A DNA stretch of 64,000 nt from Craterostigma plantagineum (Eukaryota > Streptophyta > Magnoliopsida > Lamiales > Linderniaceae). The notes beneath the pieces were generated by a model. That model was not told the DNA's origin. It ran no database searches and was given only the letters and a program-made list of their open reading frames with translations. The stretch covers positions 1,054,001 through 1,118,000 of the forward strand of contig JAPQWV010000001.1 in the NCBI GenBank assembly GCA_027422505.1, written 5' to 3'. Position 1 is the first letter of the stretch, and each line of letters starts with the position of its first letter. Made by a program: the position numbers and the translations under genes. Below, one piece after another: positions 46,529 through 58,725 of this stretch.

Positions 46529-48172
46529 TCATTTCATGCAAAATTCGTTGAACTCGCTTCCACAAAATTCTAAGCCATTATCTGTCCGCAACCGCTTGAT
46601 CTGTTTTCCTGTCTGCTTTTCAATCAAAGATTTCCATTGTTTAAACGTTAGGAAAACATCACTCTTCTGTTTAAGAAAATAGACCCACACTTTCCTCGAA
46701 AAATCATCGATGAAAGTCAACATGCATCTTGCACCACCTTTGGACGGAACACGAGAAGGACCCCATACATCAGAATGAATATAATCCAAAGTACCTTTCG
46801 TTCTGTGGACTGCTGGCGAATTGAAGCTGACTCGTTTCTGCTTCCCAAAAATACAATGTTCGCAAAAGTCCATCTTACCAGTACTTTCTCCCATGTGTCC
46901 AAATCGCATATGCCATAATCGCGTGGTATCAACCTCCGGGGATGTCGAAACTGCAGCGGAACCTGTAACTGTAGTTCCCTGCAAAATATATAAATTTCCA
47001 GACCTGCAAGCTTTCATCACGACAAGGGCACCTCTGCAATCTTTAAAACTCCACCTTCACCTGAGAACCTGCACCCTTGAGATTCAAGTGTGCCTAAAGA
47101 GACAAGATTTCTCTTCATATCTGGAACGTGTCTGACTTCTGTGAGCGTTCGGATGATTCCGTCGAACATCTTGATCCTAACTGTGCCTTTACCAACAACT
47201 TTACACGGAGCATCATTTCCCATTAAGACGTATCCACCATCGAAATTTTCATATGTGGAAAAAACAATCCCGACTCCGACTTATGTGGTAAGAACAACCC
47301 GAATCTAAGATCCACTCATTTTCAGACCTAACAATATTTGCAGTTGCTACAAAAATAGTTTCATCGCTCTCATCAGCAGCTAAACTAGCTTCGGCGGGTT
47401 TATTAAATTGCTGATTATTTTTCTCCTTATTTTTTAATTTAAAACAATCTGCTTTGATGTGACCCTTTTTCTTGCAAAAATTACAGACTTTATTTCTGTA
47501 CCTGGATTTCGACCTTTCTTTAGATCTGCTACTTTCAGCGTCTCTACGTTCTGGTCTTCCCCGTGCAAACAGGCCTTCTGCCTGGCTACCACTTGTTTCT
47601 CTCGTAATATCCCTGTCTATATGTTCTTTCGATTGTAAAGCAGATTTGACACTAGCATACAATATCGTATCTTTCCCATAGATTATGGTGTCAAGAAAAT
47701 GCTTTAAAGACGAGGGAAGGGAACACAACAATATTATGGCCTGATCTTCATCCGTCACTTTAACTTCTACGTTCGCCAAATCAATAATGATAGAATCGAA
47801 TTTATCGAGATGCGAAAGAATAGAAGTACCTTCCGTCATTTTCATACTGTAAAGCTTCTGCTTTAAATAAAGCCGATTCTCCTTAGTCTTCTTCATGTAG
47901 ATAGCTTTTAGCGCATCCCACATACCCATGGTTGTCGTCTCCGTCGCAACTTCTTGTAAAACCTCGTAAGAGAGATTTAATATAATCGCCGATCTTGCTT
48001 TCTTGTCCAATTCATTAAATTGATCGTCCTTCATTTCGGTTGGTTTCTTCTTTGCGCCTTCAAGCGCCACCTCGCAACCGTCTTGAATGAGTATGGCCTC
48101 CATCTTAAGACTCCACATTGCAAAGTTAACATTTATGTCGAACTTTTCAATTGACATCTTTGTTATCGTCAT
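46529..48172 (-). pseudogene. copia gag, protease and integrase N-terminal remnants
   Basis: 48,172-47,249 encodes gag with a CCHC knuckle (CNFCKKKGHIKADC) and the start of the protease (WILDSGCSYHI). 47,223-47,017 and 47,020-46,529 encode the pre-integrase segment ([24 protein letters not shown]) and the start of the integrase core ([23 protein letters not shown]). The frame breaks between the pieces. Gag itself is open over 307 residues. Confidence 0.88.
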
Positions 48173-48194
48173 GGTGGCTAAAAAATAAATCGGG

Positions 48195-48212
48195 TTGGCT
48201 CTGATACCAATT
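48195..48212 (-). other. Primer-binding site of the copia element
   Basis: Minus-strand ttggtatcagagccaa next to the right LTR (its 5' LTR), matching the 3' end of initiator tRNA-Met as in most plant copia elements. Confidence 0.85.
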
Positions 48213-48851
48213 TGTTAGGATATGCAGAAATCCCCGATAATTATTTTGCCCAAAAAATGACGATAATAAATAAAAGAGACGAAAAATAAATTTGGACAGT
48301 GACACGAGATTTACGTGGTTCGATCAGAATGACCTACGTCCACGGGCCGGAGGGTAGAACTTCTTTATTATGTGGAGATATTACAGACACGTACACTGAC
48401 GTGATATAAAAGCACTACAACAATATTAGGAGTAGGCTACAAAGAAATATTGGAGAAAAGGTGACCGAGGAATAAACCCTCGCTAACGATGTGGTGGTAT
48501 TTTTCTGTGGCCTGAGGCTCTGAGGCATTTTTCTTCTGCATCGAACACTGTCTATTTATAGGCCAAGCAATCCATCGATCTCTTGTGTGTAAACACAATT
48601 AGTCCAAGTCATATGTGTGCGCACACATTTGACAAATCAATAAAGTTGCCGCACACAACATGCATCACGTCCTTCTTTTCTTTTATGCCCACTTGGACCT
48701 TTTCAAAACCCATGTGATGGTACTGTTCATTTGATGGCATCAACCACTTTTCAAAAGCCACGTTAGAAAATGAGCTTAACAATTCCTTCCTTAGCATGCT
48801 AGTTGCCTTCTTGAATATTCAATATGGACGGTGAATCATGCTCACCTAACA
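48213..48851 (-). repeat. 5' LTR of the copia element
   Basis: Right-hand LTR, 639 bp, nearly identical to 44,191-44,829, followed by the tgata duplication. Confidence 0.95.
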
Positions 48852-48856
48852 TGATA

Positions 48857-50369
48857 CAACACATGATTAAAAACAAAAAGTAACCATTTTAACTTTTAAT
48901 TCACATTCCCAGCTAAAATAATTTAAATATAAAACATAATAAAATAAACGGCTACCCGACACAGCATGAAGAGGGCAGTTACCGACGGGGATGTTTTCGG
49001 GTCAACTCGAACCATGACCCGACCCATTACTTATACCATAGCATACAATGATTTTGGGCCATGCCTAACGAACGGCCCAATTAATTGGGGAAAGAAAAAC
49101 TCACTTTCTTACTTGAATGTATTGCAAGACATGAACTTGTGTTTTTGTCAATTAGGGACAAGACAGAATAGCAAAGCATAGCATAGCATGCTTCAATGGA
49201 AAAGTGGCTTCTCACTGACAGTACTATATTTATTCTATTTTTAAATATTCACTATAACTAAGTTTAAAAAAATACAAGAAAGAGTTATTATTATACTTTG
49301 TAAATGTATTTTCATGGGAATGGTATATCATATCAACGTCAACGTCGTCTTATGTATTACCATAATCAGATAGACAAGCCATGCCATGAGATGACGCACA
49401 CTTGTACGTTTAAATATATGAAAGAAAACTTTCTTTGTGAACTGCGTCAGAAACACAATTTTGAGTTCGGACAGCAACGTTTATCGGAGATATCTAAATT
49501 ATTTCAGTTGTCAATACATTTGGATTTTGTTTAGATTGCGTGTCCTATTTGATCGAAATAAATTATTGTACCTAATAATGAAGAATGGCGGATTGAAACC
49601 ACATACATACATTGATTGATTGTTGTGGAAATTGAACAAGTCGCATTTAATTTTCATAATCACGCGTGTTTTATTATATTCACGTCGTTGAAAGAAAAGG
49701 TCTTACCTTGGGTAGGCAATATAGTTACAATACAACTCCACCAATTAAAAGTTGCTTAAAGTATTACGAATTGGGCATAGCATCTTTTATCTTGCATGTT
49801 ACACCATTTCGAATGTTGTTTCTTGTGCCAGTCATCTAAAATAACCTCGGTTGTCCCTTTCTTTTTTAAAAAAAAAATATTGTAATCTCTTACATTACGA
49901 AATTTTTCTATTAGCCACTGTTTGCTAGTAGTTTCTAGAGATGAAATAAACCAACATTCAGAGAAAGTGGGTGCCATATCTCCCTCCACGAAAATTAGTA
50001 CATATATGTTAGCAAATAATGATGAGATTTGCTTGTAATAATCCCATATCTTTGAAGAATATAGCAATTCAGGTTTAGTGCTCACACGAAATAAAAACAC
50101 ACTTTAATTCGCCTAATACATGTTAATTAGTCTAATACATGTTTATGCATAGATCTTAAAATTTGCAAAGAAAGGTAATACAAACTTCCATCATCTTCAT
50201 CGTCGTCTAATGCTTTTAAGCAATAGGCGATACGAAACTGCAATTAATCAAAACATCAACTTCTGAGTCCAAACCTCGGAAAACACGAACTAAAAAACAC
50301 ATGAAGCTACATAATAAGCATCACTAATTACTTTAAAAACCACGATATCATTAAGCTCAAAACCTCTCA
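48857..50369. other. Intergenic region
   Basis: AT-rich. A minus-strand ORF at 49,756-50,100 (114 codons) matches no family I recognise and I do not count it as a gene. Confidence 0.45.
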
Positions 50370-51239
50370 TCAAACTCTGAGCAAATAAATACTAAGCTCA
50401 GGCCCGCCGCCGCCACCACCTTGTCCATGGTGATGGTCAGGACTCACCATGTAAAAAGCTTCAGAATCTCTACTCCCCACAACCCTCTCAAACTTTGCCC
50501 TCATATACATAACCTCACCATCACCGCCGCCGCCGCCTTCACAGCCACCACCGTCGCAGCCTGCTCCGGGAAGAACTCCGGCGCCGAACGAGATCTTTCC
50601 CACGGAGTTGAGAACCTCCCATTCCTCGTCGCCGCACGCCCTTCTATTACCGTGCCCGCATTTCCGACCGTTACAGTAACCCCTCCATATGGGTTCGTCT
50701 AGAAGCTTGAACCCTCCCTTCTTCTCGAACTTCTTGTCGCATTCCAGCGCGATTCTCACGAGCCCACGCGCCATTTCCTTGACCAAAACGCTCGTCGGCG
50801 TGGCTAGCTGGACGAGGAACGCCGGCGCCTTGGTGAAGTCCTCTTGAAAGGCGAGGTTGACTTGCCCTCGCCGGCGTCCGAAGATTGTTCCGATGAGGAT
50901 TTTCGTACTCGGCTTTGCTAGGAAGAGAGACGACTTTAACAGCTTCGTGAAGGGTTTCGTGATTGTTCTTGCGGCGGGCTTCGACGGCGGCGGCCTGGGC
51001 TGGACCGGGTTCAGCGACGGCGGCGAGTTGGTGGAGTGCGACCGCTTGAGAACCGGCGGTCGGTGGTTGTTATTGAAGGTGAAGTTCAGCGATGGATCTT
51101 CTGATTTTGTGGAGTTGAAGGTTAAGATCGATTCGAGGTCATCGTCTTCTTCGTCGTCGATGGGCTTCTTCTTGAAGTTGAAGTACCTTCTTGAGAAGGA
51201 TAGAGATTCGTGAGGGTTTCTAGCTGTGATTGCCTTCAT
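50370..51239 (-). CDS. MIZU-KUSSEI1-like protein (DUF617 family)
   Basis: A single exon encodes 289 residues. The C-terminal two thirds is the DUF617 domain: GTIFGRRRGQVNLAFQED, LVQLATPTSVLVKEMARGLV, RIALEC, IWRGYCNGRKCG, GEVMYMRAKFERVVGSRDSE and the terminal ELSIYLLRV. The N-terminus is Ser/Pro-rich and probably disordered. MIZ1 is needed for root hydrotropism and acts at the ER, affecting Ca2+ signals; many paralogues are uncharacterised. Two Gly-rich insertions (near residues 226-240 and 273-280) are local expansions. A TATA-like tatatataa lies at about 51,315-51,325 upstream. Confidence 0.93.
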   Translation of the reverse strand: MKAITARNPHESLSFSRRYFNFKKKPIDDEEDDDLESILTFNSTKSEDPSLNFTFNNNHRPPVLKRSHSTNSPPSLNPVQPRPPPSKPAARTITKPFTKLLKSSLFLAKPSTKILIGTIFGRRRGQVNLAFQEDFTKAPAFLVQLATPTSVLVKEMARGLVRIALECDKKFEKKGGFKLLDEPIWRGYCNGRKCGHGNRRACGDEEWEVLNSVGKISFGAGVLPGAGCDGGGCEGGGGGDGEVMYMRAKFERVVGSRDSEAFYMVSPDHHHGQGGGGGGPELSIYLLRV

Positions 51240-52432
51240 TTTTTTCTCTTCTGTTCTTTAGAAAGGAAAAAAAAAAAGAGCGATCTTTTGGCTGCTGCTG
51301 TAATAACTCTTTTCTTTATATATAAGAGAAATTTCAGTTTTAAGGTTTGTAATCTGCGTATTTACTGTTAGATTTTAGGCATATCTGTGTGGTATTAATT
51401 TATGGCACTGGAAAGGAAATTGACAGAAGAAGGTGAGCAGTCTTCACCTAACTAAATTAAGAAAAAGAAAATTAATTGAATGAGACAACAAACAAGTCAT
51501 AGGCATGCGCAGACACAACAAATTTGAACTCACCAGTAATAATATTTAGTGATAGAGGGAACATATCTCTGTGTAGTGTTGTCTTATTTAAAATATGTGG
51601 GGACTTATGTCTAGACAAATGAAGAAAGATGTGCATATATTTGTCTCTATGATTTTATTTTTCCTTGGTTTATAAATTTTTTAAGCTCTAGCGATGGATT
51701 TAAATGATGATATAAGCAAAACAATGGGAAAAGCGAGTGATGGGGTGAAGATAAGACATACCAATATCGCAACCACTTTTGGACCCATGTTGAAACAGTT
51801 GTTTGAATTTGTTCATATACAACTATGAAATATTAATGTCAAATATAATATCGAGAATCGAAAAAAATATACCGACAAACGAATTTGTACACCGTATATA
51901 TCAAATATAGTGATTATTATACCCCCGATGGGTAATGAAATATATAAAACGTAGTAAGTAATGTGAAGCATTGCTCAATATGAGCAATTGAAGGAGTATT
52001 TAATTTTATAAATTACCCAAAAAGGGAAAGCGACCTAATAAGTAATAATTATACACGAACCGAATTTGTAGAATATATACATAGTTCTACTTTTAATCGT
52101 GATATTAAGAAGAGTTGAATTGATATAAAATCATTTTATTCCACCGACCCATGAATCATCACCAGACTAAGGGAGCGCCTTACAGTACAGTACTCCAAAA
52201 TGTCAAACTCCATTGACATTTTAGGCTACACAAATCTTCTTTTAAAATCGATTGAATATGTTCTTTAGTGGTTCAAAATTGAATTGAACTCAACTAATTC
52301 ATGATCTGTAGCCACCAACTAACGCCTAATGTCCCTTACATATACATAAAATTTACAAAAGTCAAAGTACTAGTTTAGTTGTCAAGCAACAAAATCAGTC
52401 CCCGACAACACTCGTTTAAAGATTAAAATGAT
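51240..52432. other. Intergenic region
   Basis: MIZU-KUSSEI1-like promoter side and the 3' flank of the receptor kinase. No gene or clear repeat seen. Confidence 0.45.
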
Positions 52433-55349
52433 TTACCTAATACAATTAAAACTATCAGAAGGAAGGTAAAGATCAGTACTAACACTTGCATTATTATTAC
52501 CCAACAACACCATCTTCTGAAACATTCTTAGCTGGGAAGATTCCGCCTTGTTGAACACATCGCTTTCCCCTACCTTCATCCCATTGCTCAAATCAGAACT
52601 ATCGAAAGCCCTCACAACCTTTTTTTCCCAGCACAAAAAAAACCCATAAAAAATCATTACCAAAACAAATTAGAAAGAACAGAGGAATAAAAACTATCTC
52701 TTTACATGTCCCATTTTGGGTCGCTTCTGCGGCGAATGGCGCAAACAAGCCGCAGCTGCTTCGATCATACGTAAAACTTGGCCCTCGGCGTAGTTTCCTT
52801 CGAGCCTCTGATCAACCAACGGTTTATATTCGCGGGCTTCGAGGGCCCGGCGTAGTAATGGTCGGGCCCATTCGACTAAGCTTTCGCCTTTGCCTGAGGA
52901 TGGAGACGGGCCCACAGCTTTTCGCCCGGTGATCAGTTCAAGAAGTACTACGCCGAAAGAATATACGTCGGATTTTACGGTCAACTTCCCCGTCGATGCA
53001 TATTCGGGCGCCATGTACCTAAAAAAATCTATTGTGTGGTAAAATAAAAGAGCAACCTTTATCGTTAACTGAATTACTAACCCAAAGGTTCCCATGACCC
53101 GAGTTGTGACATGCGTGTTGGCGCCCGTTTGCAGCTTAGCTAATCCAAAGTCTGAAACCTGAGACATTATAGATATATAATTTCGATGTGCATTCGCTGG
53201 CAAGAAAAAAGAAAAGAACGGAGAATTCGGACAGAACCCGAGCTTCGAAGTTGTTGTCCAGGAGAATGTTGGACGACTTAATGTCGCGGTGAATTATACG
53301 AGGATGGCCTGAATTAACCAGAACATTAATCACTACGATACGCTTGTGTAGGGATTTTTATCAGCCCAATTCCAGCCCAAGCCCAAGCCCGTATAAGCTT
53401 GTGGGGGTTCCTCTCTAAAACCAATTGGCTATAGAGGGAGTGAACCCACAAGCTTATAAACCACTTAATTATTTTCTCTCAACCGGTGTGGGACATTTCT
53501 TGGGTTTGCACACTCAACCCAACAATCCTCCCCTCAAACTCAAGACCACACAACGGGCCTCCCCTTCGACGATTATCTGCCACAAGCGCTTCTCCGCAAT
53601 CCCTGCACCAAGCGCTTTTCACCGCAGATTCACCAATCGTCCTCCAAGGGGCCGGGGACACACCACCCACACCGTATCCGGGCTAGAATTTTTTATTTTA
53701 TTTTATTTTTTTTCCGTCTGCAGGCACCCTCACGCCTCACGTGTCCGTCCACGCTCACCGCACCATGTAGGGATTTTTCAGACCCAATTCCAGCCCAAGC
53801 CCAACCCGGTATAAGCTTGTGGGGTTCCTCTCTAAAACCAATTGGCAATAGAGGGAGTGAACCCACAAGCTTATAAACCCTTCTATTTTTCTTTATTTAT
53901 TCGGTGTGGGACATCTCTTGGGTTTGCACACTCAACCCAACAGCTTGTAATATCGTTTTCAAGAAAAGAAAACTACAATGGAAAAAGTTTAACGACGACT
54001 TAACAGTCTTCGTGGAGGTAAGCTAATCCACGAGCAACGCCAATCGCAATCTTTACGCGGTTATCCCAATCAAGAACGTGGCTACCTTCGACTGGAAAAA
54101 AAAAAACACGGTTCAAGAACATCACTGGAAAAAAAAGCGTTCGTAAAAGTCGAGCAATGTGTATGTGTGTACCGTGGACGTGGAGATGGTGGAAGAGGTT
54201 ATTATTTGGGACGTAGTCGTAAACGAGGATTCTTCCATGCTTGTAGATGCAATAACCCACGAGGGAAACCAAGTGCCTGTGATGTACGCGGCTTATGATT
54301 TCGACTTCGTTTCTGAACTCTTTCTTGCCTTGTCCTAATTTCCTGATCTTCAGCTTCTTTACGGCTACCTCACGACCATCTTCGAGGTTTCCTCTGTACA
54401 CCGATCTGAACCCATCTTCTCCTAGGAGATTTTCGACTGAAAATCCATCGGTTGCCTCTGTTAGTTCTTCGTAAGTGAACGCCGATTTCGAGTTCAGCAA
54501 TGGCGTTCTTGGCGTGTATCCGTTGTTGGGACTGATAGAGTTGCTTCTATGGTGAGTCGATGATGATGTTTGAACCTTTCTCGAGTCAGAATCTGGCGAT
54601 AAATGGCACGTAATTAAGGAACCAACCATTCTTTTCACTGCTATCTAAGGTTCTTTTAATGTTAGAAAGCTACCTGATTCTGGCGAGGAAGCAACAGTTG
54701 CCGGCGAAAAATGGCTGCTGCTTCGCCTGGGAGGGTTTTTCGTCCTTTTCCACAAGCAGAATGCTATGGTTCCGAGAAATCCGAGCAATAAAATGCCAAG
54801 AACTGAAGCAATCGCTGTCGTGCTAGCGTTGGTGTATTGAGAATTCTTCAGTGAGCTATGGGGACTATCGTTTGCTGTACTCAGACTAATTGGTGGGCCA
54901 AGATATTGAGGAGGAGTTGTAGTAGGAGATGGTGGGGAGATGATGGATGGAGGCGGCGGCGATATTTGCAGAGCAGGCGGCGTAGAAGAGGAATTGGACA
55001 GCCGCGGAGAAATTGCAGAGTCGGTAAGGGGAGGCAATGGTGGTGGTGGTGGTGATGGGTTTTGAGGCGGTGGAGAGGGATTATTAGGAAATTGTGGCGG
55101 CGGCGGCGTAGGAGGGCTTTGTGGTGGCGGATAAGTGTTAGCAGGCGGTGGTTGGCTGTTGGGTGGTGGTGAAGGCGGAGGAGGAGGCGGCGGAGATATG
55201 AGATCGGATGGTGGTGGAGGTGGCGGCGATGAGTTTGCGGGCGGTGGCGGAGAAAGAGATGCAATAGACGGCGTAGTAGAAGGTTGTGGCGGCGAGGTTG
55301 AGGATGAGTGGGTGGGTGACGGCGGCGACACTAACGGCGGAGAAGCCAT
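52433..55349 (-). CDS. PERK-type proline-rich receptor-like kinase with a degenerate glycine loop
   Basis: Seven exons: 54,674-55,349; 54,173-54,592; 54,005-54,091; 53,238-53,308; 53,082-53,158; 52,706-53,018; 52,433-52,618; all in frame, 609 residues. The N-terminal 170 residues are Pro/Ser-rich extensin-like (PPPPP runs), then one membrane helix ([20 protein letters not shown]) followed by KRTK, then a kinase domain. Visible are VAVKKLK (ATP lysine), HRDIKSSN (catalytic loop), DFGLAKL and YMAPEYA. PERKs sit in the plasma membrane and are thought to sense cell-wall state. The glycine loop reads [13 protein letters not shown] instead of the usual GxGxxG, so two glycines are replaced. I chose MASPPL as start; an upstream in-frame Met at 55,385 is possible. 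The intron between exons 3 and 4 contains a miniature LTR element. Confidence 0.93.
53347..53942 (-). mobile_element. Miniature LTR retrotransposon (TRIM-like) in a PERK intron
   Basis: Direct terminal repeats at 53,347-53,524 (178 bp) and 53,766-53,942 (177 bp) start tgtagggattttt and end caacccaaca. They are flanked by the exact 5-bp duplication gcttg (53,342-53,346 and 53,943-53,947). The internal 241 bp has no coding capacity. On the minus strand a purine tract (gaggggaggat) adjoins the left LTR, so the element probably reads leftwards. Confidence 0.88.
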
Positions 55350-56722
55350 CGGAGTTGAAGGCAATGAGAAGCTAAAAGGACACACATATCCTAAAATTTA
55401 GCCCAAGATGAAAGCATCAAACACCGAAAATCACAATCCCAGATATCTATAATCAAAATCAAAATCCCAGCTTTTACATGAAAAACACGAAGAATCAAGA
55501 AAAGGGCCTGATATCACATTCCAATTGTGATGTCATTGTTCTTAGACAGGGATCATCCAATCCTCTGTTTTTTCCAATTATCTCAGGGTCGATATAAAAT
55601 TTCGATTATGGGCTCGACGAGAAATCTGAGACGGTGAAGTTTCTTGAAGGGATTTTTCGTCCGACAAAGGATTCCGAGCTGATGGAGATTTACTCCAAGG
55701 AAAATCTCGATTTCAGACATCAACATGAATAAATATTTTGCAGAAGGTTCATTTGCATCATTCATTCCATTCGTGTTAGTTGATGAAGCTTTTGTCGTCT
55801 CTAGCGATCCCAATTCGTGTTATCATAAACTCGACAAGACTTTTTCGATCATGTCCCTAATAGAATGTCACATGTCTAATAGTTTATTTTTTATTAAAAT
55901 ATACAATTTATCCAATATTAATCATTCCACCAGCTTAAAGTTTTTTCCCCGGTAGTTCTGTGGTCAATATTGATTCCAAAATGTAATAACGCATAACCTT
56001 AACCTTGCTGATATATTACACAAAAGAAGGATCGAGTAAGGGAATTGCATGAAAACGACCATATATTATTTTTAGGAAGACAAAGACAGCAGAAGCTACC
56101 CATGACTTGAGTGATTGAGCTATGAAAATGACCATATATTGATGATTCCTGATGACACCATCAATGAAACTTAGAAGAAGCCAAGAAAATACAGTTGTAT
56201 TATCGTCATAATTTCACATGAAAAGGCTGTTCCTAGCTCCATGACAAAGACAGAGAATTGAACTTTTCTTTCGCAGATAACAAATATAATTCAATAGGTT
56301 ATTCCATGTAGCTATTGTAACCAAGTGATTGGCCTCAATGCATTCAAAGGCATCATCAGCTTTATATTTATGAAGCAGATGGGGTGAGTGATTACTGGGT
56401 AAAGAGAAGGAAAATAGGAAAGTAATTTCTTATTTTTCTTTCTTTTTTTCCAAGTGTCTTGAGGTGTTTAGGACATGAGATGAGATGAGAGAGAAGAGAG
56501 CATATGAGTCCGTTCACCTGTAAAGTGCCTCGCCTCGCCTCGCCTGGTAATAAAAGCCAGAGAATTTATTTGTTCGAAGAGACGACAGCGAAGCAATTTG
56601 TAGTTACTTTCCATTCAATGATGTTCTCCATGTAATTACAATAGAAAATGAGTCGTCAAATATAGTCGAGTCACGAAGCACAGAAAGGGGAAGAAGAAAA
56701 AGCTGTGAGAAAAACGAACGAT
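55350..56722. other. Divergent intergenic region between the PERK and SOFL genes
   Basis: It holds the promoters of both genes. A short tandem gcctcgcctcgcctc run lies near 56,530. No other gene seen. Confidence 0.45.
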
Positions 56723-57103
56723 ATGAATCCATCAAGAACTCATCATGGAGCTGAAGAATGCAGCAGCAACGAATCGGGGTGGACGAGTTACATCGTTTCT
56801 TCAGATAACGAAGAAGACGATCGAATGGATTTGGAATATGAAGCCGGCGAAGAAGAAGATGATTGCAGCGTCGGCGTTGAAAAAGTTACAAACAAGAAGA
56901 AAGTTGCAGAAGAAGGAGTTGATAGCGACGATTCATCAATGGCTTCCGACGCTTCTTCTGGACCGAGCAGTTCGGTGAATCTCCACAAACATGAAAGAAA
57001 GAAAGATGTAAAAGAGCATGATGTTAGTGCCAAGGATCATAAGAAGAAAGAAGATAAAAGAAAACAGATTAAAAAGGTGGGGAAAGGAGAAGACAAGCGA
57101 TGA
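56723..57103 (+). CDS. SOB FIVE-LIKE (SOFL) protein
   Basis: A single exon encodes 126 residues from the ATG at 56,723. Both SOFL signatures are present: motif A near the N-terminus (ECSSNESGWTSYI) and motif B in the middle (SMASDASSGPSS). Between them lies an acidic stretch, and the C-terminus is Lys-rich and charged. SOFL/SOB5 proteins are small plant-specific proteins that raise cytokinin levels when overexpressed; their biochemical role is unknown. The reading frame is open upstream of 56,723 but has no ATG there. Confidence 0.88.
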   Translation: MNPSRTHHGAEECSSNESGWTSYIVSSDNEEDDRMDLEYEAGEEEDDCSVGVEKVTNKKKVAEEGVDSDDSSMASDASSGPSSSVNLHKHERKKDVKEHDVSAKDHKKKEDKRKQIKKVGKGEDKR

Positions 57104-57567
57104 AGGCGATGAAAACGGAAGAGACCCGACCCATGGGATTTAGCCCGAAAACCGCCCGACCCTCCATGGATATGGGTCTGGTGTAGAGCGACTGATGATG
57201 CAAACTAAGGCTCTACGGTAATGTGTGTGTGTGTGTGTGTCTGAACATTTTTCCAAGTGATAGAATCAGATAGATGCATGAAGTTTGTGAATAAGCCTTA
57301 TCTGTTGATTTCTTGTTCTTTTTTGTGTCAAGTTTGAAAAACTATATATACATGTAAGAACTTCGCTTTTTGAGGGTTTATATAACACATCGTATAAACT
57401 ACTCATGAGATCAACTGCCAAGATATCAAACTAGTTTTCTAGCTAGCAGCTTAGCTTCAAGAAACACAGACGAAGGTTTGTCAACACCAAACGCATAATA
57501 TTACAAAAAGGTTGGTTTTTAATACTCTCATAAGATCACATCAACAGAAAATTCCTCCTTTCCCAAA
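57104..57567. other. Convergent intergenic region
   Basis: 3' ends of the SOFL and bZIP genes, with a (GT)n run at about 57,221-57,240. Confidence 0.5.
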
Positions 57568-58002
57568 TCACTTTTGCAGAGATTCAACCATTTGTCTGAG
57601 ACCAAAAGTTTCTTCCTTCAACCTCGAATTTTCCTCAAGAGCCCTATCATGGCTGTCCAAAGCACGATTCAATCTGTCCAAAAGATCGTTATTTTCAGTT
57701 CTGAGGCGCATGACTTGAGACAATAACTCATTGAGCTGTCTCTGTTTCCTCATCCTTGACCTGCGCGCTGATTCTCTGTTTGACATCGTTCTTCTCATCT
57801 TCCTCTCTTCTTCAATGGCTTTAATGATCTTGCAATCCTTGGTTTCTTCTTGGCTTGAATCGTTACTGTTGATTGTTGTGAACGGAGGAATGTTGTTGGG
57901 ATTGAACTGATGAGGATCGTAGCTTGAGAAGCTGTGGAAGAATTCGTAATCGTAGTAGGGTTGAAATGAAGTTGACATGTTGAAATCATTTGGAATCATC
58001 AT
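57568..58002 (-). CDS. bZIP transcription factor, group S type (bZIP42/43-like)
   Basis: An intronless gene encodes 144 residues. The basic region [20 protein letters not shown] has the invariant N-x7-R (N75, R83), and a long leucine zipper follows (heptads from about L90 to L142). Small size, lack of introns and the [13 protein letters not shown] sequence are typical of group S bZIPs, which bind ACGT-core sites as dimers. The zipper wording ([21 protein letters not shown]) is closest, from memory, to the bZIP42/43 branch. A TATA box (ctataaata) lies on the minus strand at about 58,088-58,096. Confidence 0.95.
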   Translation of the reverse strand: MMIPNDFNMSTSFQPYYDYEFFHSFSSYDPHQFNPNNIPPFTTINSNDSSQEETKDCKIIKAIEEERKMRRTMSNRESARRSRMRKQRQLNELLSQVMRLRTENNDLLDRLNRALDSHDRALEENSRLKEETFGLRQMVESLQK

Positions 58003-58725
58003 TGTTTTTTTAAGGATGTAAAGAGCTTATGCTCTGTAACTTTGTTTTTGCAGATATACTTACTACATAGGGTGGAAGTTACTTGAGTATTTATAGGCAT
58101 CAATTAATCGTTATGGCAACTATTTGAGAATACATATAACTAGAAGATATGTCCATTTATGCATATATATTCTTGAGGTCAACTAATATAGAAGCGAACA
58201 CAATAATATTTTTAAAATACGTTTATGCAGTGTTCTAGAATTTTTGCGTAATTAATCTCCCATAGTATACATCGAATCAAATTTTTTAGTTTGATTATCC
58301 ACGAGAATCACGTGGAATATCGGCGACTTTATTTATCAATTATGTAACGCTTTTGAGGGGCTAATGGAATATATTGTTATTTAATGTGGGACATCGTTTG
58401 GCTTTTCTCATTATTTATCAATAACAAACTAACAAGTCGATATTTCAAAAGCACAGTGCATTAATAGTCTAATACAAATGTTCCCCTTTATAGCTCTTTC
58501 CCAAACAAGATAAAACATACCTCTCTTTTTTAGGCAATTCTTGTTTCAATGTGAATCAAATTAGATAAATTATTCCCTCAAGTGATGTCTTGTAATAACG
58601 ATTAGATAACGGCGAAGCAATGGAGAATCAAATTAGTTGATATTATTACGACTCTTGACGTTAAAAGATGAGCATTTTAGAATTTAGGACATGTTCCTCT
58701 TTGTAGTTGGAAAAAAATAATAATA
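58003..58725. other. Upstream region of the bZIP gene
   Basis: Promoter side; no other gene seen. Confidence 0.5.

Larger units (their letters stand above)
44191..48851 (-). mobile_element. Ty1/copia LTR retrotransposon, young, lacking RNase H
   Basis: Two 639-bp LTRs (44,191-44,829 and 48,213-48,851), each TGTTAGG...CCTAACA, are flanked by the 5-bp duplication tgata (44,186-44,190 and 48,852-48,856). I count about five differences between the LTRs. The element runs on the minus strand: the primer-binding site ttggtatcagagcc (initiator tRNA-Met type) abuts the right LTR, and the polypurine tract caaggtggagatt abuts the left one. Coding order is gag, protease, integrase and reverse transcriptase, with several frame breaks. 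The RT reading ends at 44,928 and no RNase H follows before the polypurine tract. Confidence 0.95.

Noticed and set aside
49756..50100. Possible 114-codon gene on the minus strand
   Set aside because: No recognisable motif, AT-rich composition and no promoter or splice support.
54858..55401. Gly- and Arg/Trp-rich plus-strand frames opposite the PERK extracellular region
   Set aside because: Shadow frames of the proline-rich coding sequence on the minus strand.
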